Below are positions 22,085 through 28,698 of a stretch of 28,698 nt of DNA, piece by piece (the stretch's first letter is position 1; the number at the start of each line of letters is the position of its first letter). Position numbers and translations under genes: made by a program. The DNA lies in contig JAFGOG010000302.1 in NCBI GenBank assembly GCA_016926595.1, positions 1-28,698 on the forward strand, in the 5' to 3' direction. This DNA is from Anaerolineae bacterium. Its GTDB lineage: Bacteria; Chloroflexota; Anaerolineae; JAAYZQ01. The notes beneath the pieces were generated by a model that saw only the letters and a program-made list of their open reading frames with translations, was not told the DNA's origin and did no database searches.

Positions 22085-23209
22085 ATGGCGCAGAATACCT
22101 GGTACCTGACTGTACAGCAGGGACCAAACACCGGCACTTCCTATCCTGTGCGTGGTGGGGCCGTTACCATCGGCCGCCATCCGGACAACCAGATCGTCGT
22201 CGACGATTCGATGGTCTCGCGCCACCATGCCCGGCTCACCTGGCAGGGCGACGCCTGGGTGGTCCAAGACCTGGGCAGCGCCAACGGCACCTGGGTCAAC
22301 AACCGGCGGATCAGCCAACCGACGATGCTGTCCCCCGGGGATACGCTCGGGTTGAGCCAAGACGTCATCCTGGGTTTTGGCGGCCAGCTACAGGGCCCGC
22401 CCCCCACCTATCTGGCCCCTGCCTATACGGCAGCCACAAGCGCCCCGGCTCGATCCTCACTGCCCTGGGTATTGCTGGGCGTCGTCGGCGCCCTCGTCGT
22501 TGTCCTGGCCGTTGTGCTCGCTGTCCTGCTCCTTGACGGCGACGAGGACAGCGGCTCAAGCGGCCCGATTACCCAGGTGATCGCTGCCACCGCCACCCAG
22601 ATCGTGGTCCTGGCGACGGCCACCCCAGAGCCTACTACCCTGCCGCCAACCTACACGCCCTATCCCACCTACACCCCGTTCCCAACCGCGACCCCCACCG
22701 ATACGCCAACCCAGACGCCGCAGCCGACCTATACGCCCTATCCCACCTACACCCCCTACCCCACCCAAAAGCCGCCGACGGCCAGGCCTCCGCAGCCGAC
22801 CAAAACCCTACAGCCCACCGCCACCACACAGCCACCCTACACCGTGGTCGTCAGCAGACCTCCTGCGTTCGAATCCTGGGGCCGGCCCACCAACCCTAAT
22901 GGCTGCGGAAGACCCTACAACGACAAGGACCCGGTCAAGCGCTTCACCGTCGAGCTCGCTTTGACCAACCACTCGAACCGGACCATTCCGGATGACTGGT
23001 ACCCGATCTTTTTCACGGCCAATGGCCAGTTACCCAAGACCTGCCTCTACGACTATGACACGGCCGTCCAGCCGGGGGAGACAACCTACGTCACCTTTGT
23101 CACCTACGTCGAATCCAACGACTGGGTGCAGGCGCTGATGCTGGACGAGCTGGACTACCAGGTGATCATCTGCTTCAATTCCGCCGCCCAGGTGGTGCCC
23201 TGTTTCTAA
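22085..23209 (+). CDS. FHA-domain, single-TM protein with Thr/Pro/Tyr linker and extracellular domain
   Basis: A 374-residue protein in four parts. Residues 1-100 are an FHA domain, which binds phosphothreonine: GR at 30-31, SRHH at 45-48, NGT at 67-69. A membrane helix spans about 127-150. Residues ~165-255 are a low-complexity linker rich in PTYTPYP units, including one 14-residue unit present twice. Residues ~256-374 form an exported domain with four cysteines (NGCGRP, KTCLYD, IICFN, VVPCF) and no family I recognise. With the FHA side in the cytosol and no kinase in the window, it could couple Ser/Thr phosphorylation to the cell surface (inference). GGAGA lies six bases before the ATG. Confidence 0.88.
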   Translation: MAQNTWYLTVQQGPNTGTSYPVRGGAVTIGRHPDNQIVVDDSMVSRHHARLTWQGDAWVVQDLGSANGTWVNNRRISQPTMLSPGDTLGLSQDVILGFGGQLQGPPPTYLAPAYTAATSAPARSSLPWVLLGVVGALVVVLAVVLAVLLLDGDEDSGSSGPITQVIAATATQIVVLATATPEPTTLPPTYTPYPTYTPFPTATPTDTPTQTPQPTYTPYPTYTPYPTQKPPTARPPQPTKTLQPTATTQPPYTVVVSRPPAFESWGRPTNPNGCGRPYNDKDPVKRFTVELALTNHSNRTIPDDWYPIFFTANGQLPKTCLYDYDTAVQPGETTYVTFVTYVESNDWVQALMLDELDYQVIICFNSAAQVVPCF

Positions 23210-23330
23210 CACCAGCGAGTGGGATGAAAATCCCCGGCCGACGGCCACAGCAACGCAGACGGCCTGACAGGAATCGTGTGCTGTAAGAGGGTTGGGTGAT
23301 CTCAAAGGGGATCGCCGAAAGGAGGAAGGA

Positions 23331-25544
23331 GTGAGGATCCATCTTGTCGTGACCGCGGGCCTGGCTTTTGGACTGATCTTCCTGGTGGCTGTTTCGGCGC
23401 CTGGTGGCGGCGCTGCGGCGCAGGGTGCCTGTGACCGTTGGGTCGTGGCCGAAGGCCTGGACGCGGGCAATTGCAGCGACGAAGCCCATCCCTGCAAAAC
23501 GGTGCAGTATGCCATCGACCAGTCGGCAGAGGGAGACAGGATCTGTGTCGCCAGTGTCAGTGCAGTGATGGATCCCACGGTCTACCACGAGCATCTGGTC
23601 ATCAACCACACCCTGACGCTGGATGGCAAGTGGTCGGCCACCTGCTCGCCGGCCCACTTTGAGTGTGACTTTAGCCCTGTGGCCTGCACACCCGAAAGGG
23701 TGGTCGTCGATGGCTTCGGGCAGGGCCGGGTGGTTACCATCGACGGGGCCATTGCGCCCACTATCGACTGCTTCACCATCACCGGCGGCGATGCGCGAGG
23801 GCTGGGTGGGGACCCCGGCGGGCGTGTCGAGAACGATGCGGGGGGCGGCATCTACAGCCGCGACGCAGCGCCGATCATCGTCAACAATGTGATCACCGAC
23901 AACTATGGCTGCTCGTTGTGCCCTGTCGCCTATGGTCGTGGGGGCGGCGTCTATCTGCTGAACGCGCCTGCCACGGCGATCATCAGCGGCAACCTGGTTA
24001 TTGGCAACGTGGCCGATGACTCGACCTGGGGGCAGGGGGGAGGGATCATGCTGCGCAGCTCCGACGCCCGGGTCAGCCACAACACAATCCAGGATAACCG
24101 CGCCGGCTATTCGGCCGGCTATGGCGGCGGGATTGCGGTCAGGGACGGCATGCCCACCATCGCGTACAATGACATCGTGCACAACGTGGCCGGCCAGAGC
24201 GTGCAGGGCCTGGGCGGCGGCATCTTTGTCTGGTCCTCGACGACGGCGATCGTCGAGCGCAACCTCGTCGAGCTCAACCTGGCCATCAGCGGGCCCGGCG
24301 ACCCCTCGTTGGTCAGCCGGGGAGGGGGGATCTGCTACACCGGCGACCCGACGGTCGCCGCCGTGATCCGCGGCAACACGATCCGGGACAACGTGGCCTC
24401 GCCCTACTCACCCTCCGGGCAGGGCGGCGGGATCTATCTCCAAGGCCTGGTCGCGCCGTCGTTGGTGAGCGACAACAGCCTGGAGTCGAACATCGCCGGT
24501 TTCAACGCCGACGGCCAGGGGGGCGGCATGTGTGTGGACGGCAGCGAGGTGACGATCCAGGGCAACGACCTGGTGGGCAACTCGGCCGCCTGGGCTGGGG
24601 GGTGGGGAATGGGTGGCGGCCTGTATATCGAAGGCGGGAGTGTGCTGGTCCAGGACAACGCGATTACCGGCAACAACGGGGGCGGTTTCCTCGGTTTCCC
24701 CAGCACTACCGTGGGCTATGGCGGTGGGGTCGCCATCTCGGGCAGCCTGACGATCGTGCAGGACAACTTGATCGTGAATAACGCCGCCACCCGCGCCGAG
24801 GCGCTGGGTGCAGGCGGCGGCATCTATGGCTTTCGCGGAACGGTGCGCATTGCGAGGAACACGATAGCCGGGAACCAGGCCACGCCGGTGGCATGGGGCT
24901 TTGGCGGAGGAATGTACCTCGAAAGCACGGTTCCCTGGTTGGACGCGAACACTATCCTGGACAACGTCGCCGCGGGCGGCTCTAACGGGCGCGGGGGTGG
25001 GGTGCGGCTCGCCTTCTGTACGCCCTTTACGCTGACCAACAACATCGTCGCCGGCAACGAGGCCAGCCAATATGGCAGCGGAGTGGCCGTCGGGGTCGGC
25101 AGCGCAGGGACGCTGGCCCACAACACCATCGCCGACAACCAGTCGGGCGACGGCGTTGGGGTGCACGTAAACACCGGCGGGGACGTCGCGCTGCTCAGCA
25201 ACATCATCGCCGGGCATACCACCGGCATCGTCAACGGCGGTGGGGTGGACGTGGGGGCCAAGTATACCCTGTTTGAGGCCAACGGAACTAACTATAGCGC
25301 CGGGGTGAACAGCACTTATGAGGTAGCCGGGCCGGCAGCGCTGCTGGCCGATTACCACATAGGGAGCGGCTCGGGCGCGATAGATCATGCCCCTGTGTTG
25401 GATTGGGTGACATGGGATATCGACGGAGACCCGCGACCGATGTGGCTGTTGTCGGATGTTGGGGCGGACGAATATGGTTATCGGGCCTGCCTGCCGCTGG
25501 TGACGCGGAACGTGGTCTCGCGGCGGATCGGCCAGCCCCGGTAG
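23331..25544 (+). CDS. Secreted right-handed parallel beta-helix protein
   Basis: A 737-residue protein with an N-terminal signal peptide (hydrophobic core LVVTAGLAFGLIFLVAV, cleavage likely after AAAQG). A CS..PCKTVQYAIDQ..GDRICVA block typical of beta-helix surface proteins follows, then about 20 coils of the form N-x-I-x-x-N plus GGGI turns. It ends DIDGDPRPMW..DVGADEYGY and then CLPLVTRN, close to the PLVxRN-like end I associate with exported Chloroflexota proteins. Such helices are adhesins or polysaccharide-active proteins; no lyase active site can be picked out. GTG at 23331 is chosen for AGGAGG five bases upstream and the signal peptide. The 120-base gap before it holds no clear promoter. 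Confidence 0.85.
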   Translation: MRIHLVVTAGLAFGLIFLVAVSAPGGGAAAQGACDRWVVAEGLDAGNCSDEAHPCKTVQYAIDQSAEGDRICVASVSAVMDPTVYHEHLVINHTLTLDGKWSATCSPAHFECDFSPVACTPERVVVDGFGQGRVVTIDGAIAPTIDCFTITGGDARGLGGDPGGRVENDAGGGIYSRDAAPIIVNNVITDNYGCSLCPVAYGRGGGVYLLNAPATAIISGNLVIGNVADDSTWGQGGGIMLRSSDARVSHNTIQDNRAGYSAGYGGGIAVRDGMPTIAYNDIVHNVAGQSVQGLGGGIFVWSSTTAIVERNLVELNLAISGPGDPSLVSRGGGICYTGDPTVAAVIRGNTIRDNVASPYSPSGQGGGIYLQGLVAPSLVSDNSLESNIAGFNADGQGGGMCVDGSEVTIQGNDLVGNSAAWAGGWGMGGGLYIEGGSVLVQDNAITGNNGGGFLGFPSTTVGYGGGVAISGSLTIVQDNLIVNNAATRAEALGAGGGIYGFRGTVRIARNTIAGNQATPVAWGFGGGMYLESTVPWLDANTILDNVAAGGSNGRGGGVRLAFCTPFTLTNNIVAGNEASQYGSGVAVGVGSAGTLAHNTIADNQSGDGVGVHVNTGGDVALLSNIIAGHTTGIVNGGGVDVGAKYTLFEANGTNYSAGVNSTYEVAGPAALLADYHIGSGSGAIDHAPVLDWVTWDIDGDPRPMWLLSDVGADEYGYRACLPLVTRNVVSRRIGQPR

Positions 25545-25706
25545 GGTGTTGAGATTAGACCTCCGAGCCACCAGGCGAACTCGGCTGCTTCTTGCCGAAC
25601 AACCTGGTTAGGAAGCTCGTTGGAGCTCTCCTTTCTCCTGCGACACGATATTCGATCTTTTTGTATTGGGTAGTGCTGCCCTCTGCCTGCTTTTGCTGCA
25701 GAGAGG
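25545..25706. other. Convergent intergenic gap
   Basis: 162 bases between two converging genes. Only a 6-base stem CTCTGC/GCAGAG around a T-rich loop (25681-25703) is visible; it might end transcription of either gene. No coding signal is seen. Confidence 0.35.
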
Positions 25707-26930
25707 TCAGCTAATGTAGGGCAACCAGCCAGCTACCCAACTGCCGAAAGGCTGCATGTCGGAATCGCTGGTCGTATCGATATAATACTCGTGCTCACCG
25801 GTATTCACGTAGACGATGACGTGATTCACCTCGGAGAAGACAAAGGGTTTGGCGCTGTTCATGTACACCAGGGCCACCTTCCAGCTCACCGGCGCGGCCT
25901 TGATCATGCTGGCCAGCAAGATGGCTGTGTCTTCACAATCCCCGCCGCCGGCCAGGAAGGTCTCCAACGGGTACCTGGGCGTCTCCTGCATCTCGTCCGA
26001 GTAGACGGCCAATTGGGTGACGATGTTCCACACCTCACGAATAAAGGCATCGCCGCCGCCCGACTGGTAATACAGCTCGGACATCACATCCCGAAAGGGG
26101 GCTGGGTCCACGAAGGACCGGAAATCCCAGACACTGAGCCGCTGGTTGGTGTCTGGGCTTTCGAGAGACACCTGCGAGAATAGCCGGGAAAGGATCCCCT
26201 CCCGGTTGTTCACGCCCTGCTCGATGCTTGCTTCGAGGCTGCTGAAGGGGATGCTCCAATAGTCGATCGTGTGATCCATCTTGTAGAAGGTGATGTACAC
26301 TCGCCGGCCATAGGCGCAGATGTAGGGGGGAGTGATGGCCACATCGCGCAAGCTATTATAGTCGGCGACCAGGCTGTCGTAATCCTGTTGGAGGAGGGCG
26401 TTCTGGCTGAGCAACGCATTGTAGTTGGCTGCCAGGTAGGTATAGTCCTGCTGGATGCGGTTGTATGTGTCGACCAGCGAGTTATAGTCGGCTACCAGCC
26501 GGTCATAGTCCTGCCGGATCTGATTATACTGATCCACCAGGGTGTTGTGCTCAGCAAGCAGGCGGTTGTGGTCATCCTGGAGCAGGGTGTACTGGTCGAT
26601 CAGGATGTTGTGCTCTGCCAGCAGGAGGTCATGGCGCTGCTGCACGGCGTTGTGCTCGGTCATCAAGAGCTCATAGCCCTGCTGTAGGGTGTCCTTTTGG
26701 TCACGCAAGATTCCGTGTTCGGCGAGCAGGAGCTCGTGGGACTGCCGCAACTCCTCGTATTGGGCCTGCAACAGGTCGTAGCGACTGCGCCACTGCTGCT
26801 GGATCTCCTGGCGCAGATAGGTGACACCGAACAACAAGGTGGCGACACTGAGCAGAAAGAGACCCAGAGCAACGTACAGAGAGGTGCGGCGGCCCTGGGC
26901 GGGGAGTGGCTGCGGGGTGTAGCACGGCAT
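25707..26930 (-). CDS. Membrane-anchored coiled-coil protein with transglutaminase-like domain
   Basis: A 407-residue product from ATG 26930. One membrane helix (17-37), a long coiled coil (43-196), then a domain with a transglutaminase-like triad: Cys332 in AGGGDCEDTAILLASM, His370 in EVNHVIVYV and Asp385 in YYIDTTSD. Papain-fold domains of this type are proteases, amidases or crosslinking enzymes; the topology puts the active domain outside the cell. The coiled coil is an exact 21-residue repeat. GGGAG stands five bases before the ATG. The frame stays open upstream to 27224, but the upstream reading is a shadow of the TPR region in another frame. Confidence 0.8.
   Translation of the reverse strand: MPCYTPQPLPAQGRRTSLYVALGLFLLSVATLLFGVTYLRQEIQQQWRSRYDLLQAQYEELRQSHELLLAEHGILRDQKDTLQQGYELLMTEHNAVQQRHDLLLAEHNILIDQYTLLQDDHNRLLAEHNTLVDQYNQIRQDYDRLVADYNSLVDTYNRIQQDYTYLAANYNALLSQNALLQQDYDSLVADYNSLRDVAITPPYICAYGRRVYITFYKMDHTIDYWSIPFSSLEASIEQGVNNREGILSRLFSQVSLESPDTNQRLSVWDFRSFVDPAPFRDVMSELYYQSGGGDAFIREVWNIVTQLAVYSDEMQETPRYPLETFLAGGGDCEDTAILLASMIKAAPVSWKVALVYMNSAKPFVFSEVNHVIVYVNTGEHEYYIDTTSDSDMQPFGSWVAGWLPYIS
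26343..26624 (-). repeat. 63-bp (21-residue) coiled-coil repeat
   Basis: Residues 103-196 of the overlying gene repeat with an exact period of 21 (units at 103, 124, 145, 166, 187), consensus LLAEHN-x-LVDQYN-x-I-x-QDYDR, three heptads per unit. Copies are diverged at DNA level, so it is old. Confidence 0.8.
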
Positions 26931-27175
26931 TTCTGCTCCCAAAGCGCTGCCATGGCCTTGAGCGCTCGCCAGTTCCGCGGCTCGATGCGCAAGAACTGAT
27001 TGAGAACCTCGATCCGCTCGTCCACGGTAGGCTGGGAATGCTCGTAGTAGAACCAGGCTGTCTCGTGGTGAGGCTCCTCGCGAAGGACAGCCTGCAGCAG
27101 GCGGCGGGCATCCTCCCGCTTGCCTGCTTCCAAGAGCTCGATGGCTCTGCCTAGAAGCCGTGATTGCATGGGCAT
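26663..27175 (-). CDS. TPR-like N-terminal segment out of frame with the transglutaminase-like gene
   Basis: Residues 1-82 read as two or three TPR-like helix pairs (AIELLEAGKREDARRLLQAV, then a second pair ending RIEPRNWRALKAMAALW), a common cytosolic N-terminus for membrane proteins of this kind. From about 26930 on, this frame is only the shadow of the transglutaminase-like gene, so sensible sequence ends at Lys82. One extra A at AAATG would join the two frames as ...EQK-MPCYT.... Either the assembly lost a base, the gene is frameshifted, or two overlapping genes exist; the second reading is helped by GGGAG ahead of ATG 26930. The ATG at 27175 has AAAGG upstream; ATG 27169 is an alternative. 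Confidence 0.55.
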   Translation of the reverse strand: MPMQSRLLGRAIELLEAGKREDARRLLQAVLREEPHHETAWFYYEHSQPTVDERIEVLNQFLRIEPRNWRALKAMAALWEQKCRATPRSHSPPRAAAPLCTLLWVSFCSVSPPCCSVSPICARRSSSSGAVATTCCRPNTRSCGSPTSSCSPNTESCVTKRTPYSRAMSS

Positions 27176-27433
27176 GGGGCTCTACCTTTCTGCATCGCCG
27201 CACCGGGCATTCAGGTTCCGCCACTTAGCGGTACCTGCCGCCAGTGCGAAGGCCAGGCTTGTTTCATCCGCCCGCATAGTATGTGATGCCATACTGCGGC
27301 AAACCGCGCCTCGCCAGCTCTACACGCGCCTCGGTCCAGCGGTGGGCGGTGGAGGCGGGGGCGCGGAGGGCCGGGGCAGAGTGCTCATGCGGGAGGGTGG
27401 GCGCCAGAGAAACTCGAGCCGTCCGAACAGCTT
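27176..27433. other. Intergenic gap
   Basis: 258 bases. A 6-base inverted repeat AGTATG-N6-CATACT lies at 27278-27295. Open frames on both strands here have low-complexity Arg/Ala-rich translations and no ribosome site, so I call no gene. Confidence 0.4.
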
Positions 27434-27727
27434 TTACTCGCCGAACGTCTCCTTCCACAGCCTCAATTCTTGCTCGAACAGACGTCGCAGTTGTTCACCA
27501 TCGGTAACGCGACATACCGACTCTCCCCTGAGTCTGGATGACACAGAGAGCTTGAACTTCGCTGGATCCCCATGTTTGGTCTCCAAGGCGCGGGCGATCC
27601 GCGTGGAGTTGGGTCCCGTACGCACTTCACCATACCAGCATGACCAGCCGTCTGGCCTGTGACGTGGAGTCACGCGGATCTTCTCAAAATGCCTCTCGAT
27701 AAAGGCTTTGATTTCGTCTGGGTTCAT
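27434..27727 (-). CDS. Hypothetical protein, 97 aa
   Basis: A small, charged, soluble protein starting MNPDEIKAFIERHFEKI and ending with a helical stretch rich in Glu, Leu and Arg (LRRLFEQELRLWKETFGE). Two cysteines (SCWYG, VCRV) but no motif I recognise. GAGGG stands about seven bases before the ATG, codon choice looks real, and the opposite frame does not. It lies alone between the TPR/transglutaminase-like locus and a 96-base inverted repeat. Confidence 0.6.
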   Translation of the reverse strand: MNPDEIKAFIERHFEKIRVTPRHRPDGWSCWYGEVRTGPNSTRIARALETKHGDPAKFKLSVSSRLRGESVCRVTDGEQLRRLFEQELRLWKETFGE

Positions 27728-27920
27728 GCGTGGCCCTCAGTCTGCTTACGTATCAACCGGCAACCTGCTTGGCGCTTGCTGCCTAGGCACCGGCTGCCGC
27801 CTGCAATTAGGCTACCGATCTTTGCCGCATCTCCACTTCTTGTGGTGTGCGATCCCTTTGCTTTTCAGCCATGTCGAGGTCCGTTCGACCACTCCGTCCA
27901 CAATGATGCACTGGGATAGA

Positions 27921-28016
27921 CTAAACTGAAGCCAAGATGAAACCCGCATCAGGTGCGTCGCACCAATGGCAGGTGCAACGCACCAGTGTGAAGGTTTCAC
28001 TTGGGCCTCACTATAG
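27921..28016. repeat. 96-base nested inverted repeat
   Basis: Outer arms of 24 bases (27921-27944 and 27993-28016) match at 18 positions without gaps. Inside are two 13-base palindromes, GGTGCGTCGCACC (27952-27964) and GGTGCAACGCACC (27972-27984), 20 bases apart; these also pair with each other at 12 of 13 positions around the loop aatggca. The right arm covers the stop codon of the minus-strand frame ending at 28011. It may be a miniature transposable element, a REP-type element or a transcription end; I see no target duplication. Confidence 0.75.
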
Positions 28017-28469
28017 TACAGGGGGCCATCGGCTCGTCTTCCCTTCCCTTGGCCCCAGAGCCATGTCATACAGACGCCCGATGCCCAGATGCCCAAATTC
28101 CTCGGGGGCGGCCTGAGAGAATGGCATACCCCATCTCTGCTCAAAGCTACGTATGTCTAGCCCTACCTCGTTCAGGATGCCGATCCACCCTTGAGCGTCC
28201 CTGATGCGGTCAATGCCCAAGCGCGCTCTTACGTACTGATCTAGCGCAGGGCCGATCCGTCCATTGGTAAGTAGGAGAACTGCCTTCGATATGCCTACGC
28301 AACTGGCCGAATTCTGAAGAGAAAGCCTTCCGAAGATACGCCACAGTCCATACATGGCGTTCTGTTGCAGCGGGTTAATGGTGTCGATACTTGCCACTGT
28401 GATATCCCGCAGAAGGCTCAGATAAGGTTCGGCCTCAGCAATCAGATCATCGCAGATATGCCAGGCCAT
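28011..28469 (-). pseudogene. Unrecognised gene or gene fragment
   Basis: About 150 residues from MAWHICDDLIAEAEPYL to the stop, helical and with sensible composition (CVGISKAVLLLTNGRIGPALDQYVRARLG). I do not recognise it. The frame is open to 28619, but that part is a shadow of the HsdR remnant in another frame, so the true 5' end is probably lost at the junction near 28480-28495. No ribosome site precedes ATG 28469. Its GC content seems lower than in the left part of the window. Confidence 0.4.
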
Positions 28470-28689
28470 GGCGCGAATGGCCCAGACGTTCGAGCAGGAG
28501 GTAATCGACAAAGCCATGGGCCGTCTTTTCAAAATCCTGGCCGAGAGCGTCGAGGGTTTTTTTCTTGACCCTGACGTGCGATTCGAGCTGGCCATTAGCC
28601 TGGCCGCGCTTGTCGTCAAAGAAGCGCCAGCCTGCCTGGTGAAGCAGGCCGTCGATCAGGATCCTGGCTTGGGCTTCGGTGCGCATCAT
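28447..28689 (-). pseudogene. hsdR: Truncated N-terminus of type I restriction subunit R (HsdR)
   Basis: Residues 1-66 match the start of HsdR-type restriction subunits: TEAQARILIDGLLHQAGWRFF, then a basic stretch and GQDFEKTAHGFVDYLLL, the strand-rich beginning of the nuclease domain (usually followed by a VLEAK motif). Instead the frame runs into ERLGHSRHGLAYLR and stops, far short of a normal subunit of 700-1000 residues. The nuclease motif and the helicase are missing, so it is inactive. ATG at 28689 or 28686 has GAGG near it. hsdM and hsdS, if present, lie beyond the right edge. Confidence 0.65.
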
Positions 28690-28698
28690 GCCCTCAGA

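Noticed and set aside
22860..22880. GTTCGAATCC, like the T-arm of a tRNA
   Set aside because: It lies inside the FHA gene (coding AFESW), and no acceptor, D or anticodon arms can be formed around it.
23210..23330. Possible riboswitch in the leader of the beta-helix gene
   Set aside because: Some GGCC pairing is visible, but no conserved core of a riboswitch class I know.
24408..25571. Minus-strand frame of 387 codons opposite the beta-helix gene
   Set aside because: The plus strand shows a signal peptide and regular beta-helix coils; the frame is the antisense of a repetitive gene.

Overview
This window looks like chromosomal DNA from a member of the Chloroflexota, probably the Anaerolineae/Caldilineae side. 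The reasons are high GC, frequent GTG and TTG starts with strong purine-rich ribosome binding sites, Thr-Pro-Tyr-rich linkers in surface proteins, a secreted protein ending in a PLVxRN-like motif, and small proteins of a kind I associate with this phylum. That placement is inference; there is no rRNA or other marker gene here. I found no tRNA, CRISPR array or intact insertion sequence.

Left part (1-9.6 kb). A minus-strand operon holds an unrecognised 200-residue protein, a multi-pass membrane protein with a C-terminal endonuclease/exonuclease/phosphatase domain (ATGA overlap), and a tandem double HAD hydrolase that runs off the left edge. Next is a divergent pair, a class I methyltransferase (-) and a V4R-domain protein (+), with back-to-back promoters. 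An RlmI-type rRNA methyltransferase (-) follows. Then comes a decayed 2Fe-2S subunit remnant that overlaps a stand-alone response regulator by ATGA.

Central part (7.5-14.9 kb). This is the most coherent block. Reading along the minus strand it holds thioredoxin reductase, a DUF1858 CxxC protein, iron alcohol dehydrogenase, aldehyde:ferredoxin oxidoreductase, a patatin lipase, and then, behind its own promoter, a 700-residue protein whose C-terminal half resembles cyanobacterial acyl-ACP reductase. Together the enzymes could interconvert acyl lipids, fatty acids, fatty aldehydes and alcohols, with redox partners supplied by the same operon.

Right-centre (14.9-25.5 kb). A divergent promoter starts a plus-strand set: a glycosidase-like barrel protein, a second protein ending in a similar short helix, and a small membrane protein. 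A Cthe_2159-like lipoprotein lies on the minus strand. A 505-base gap carries a promoter and two operator-like inverted repeats ahead of a ketopantoate-reductase-like gene and an isoprenylcysteine methyltransferase-like gene. An FHA/transmembrane/Thr-Pro protein and a secreted right-handed beta-helix protein follow.

Right edge (25.7-28.7 kb). A membrane-anchored coiled-coil transglutaminase-like protein has its TPR N-terminus in a different frame. Beyond it the DNA looks accessory: a small hypothetical gene, a 96-base nested inverted repeat, an unrecognised gene fragment, and a truncated N-terminus of a type I restriction HsdR subunit.
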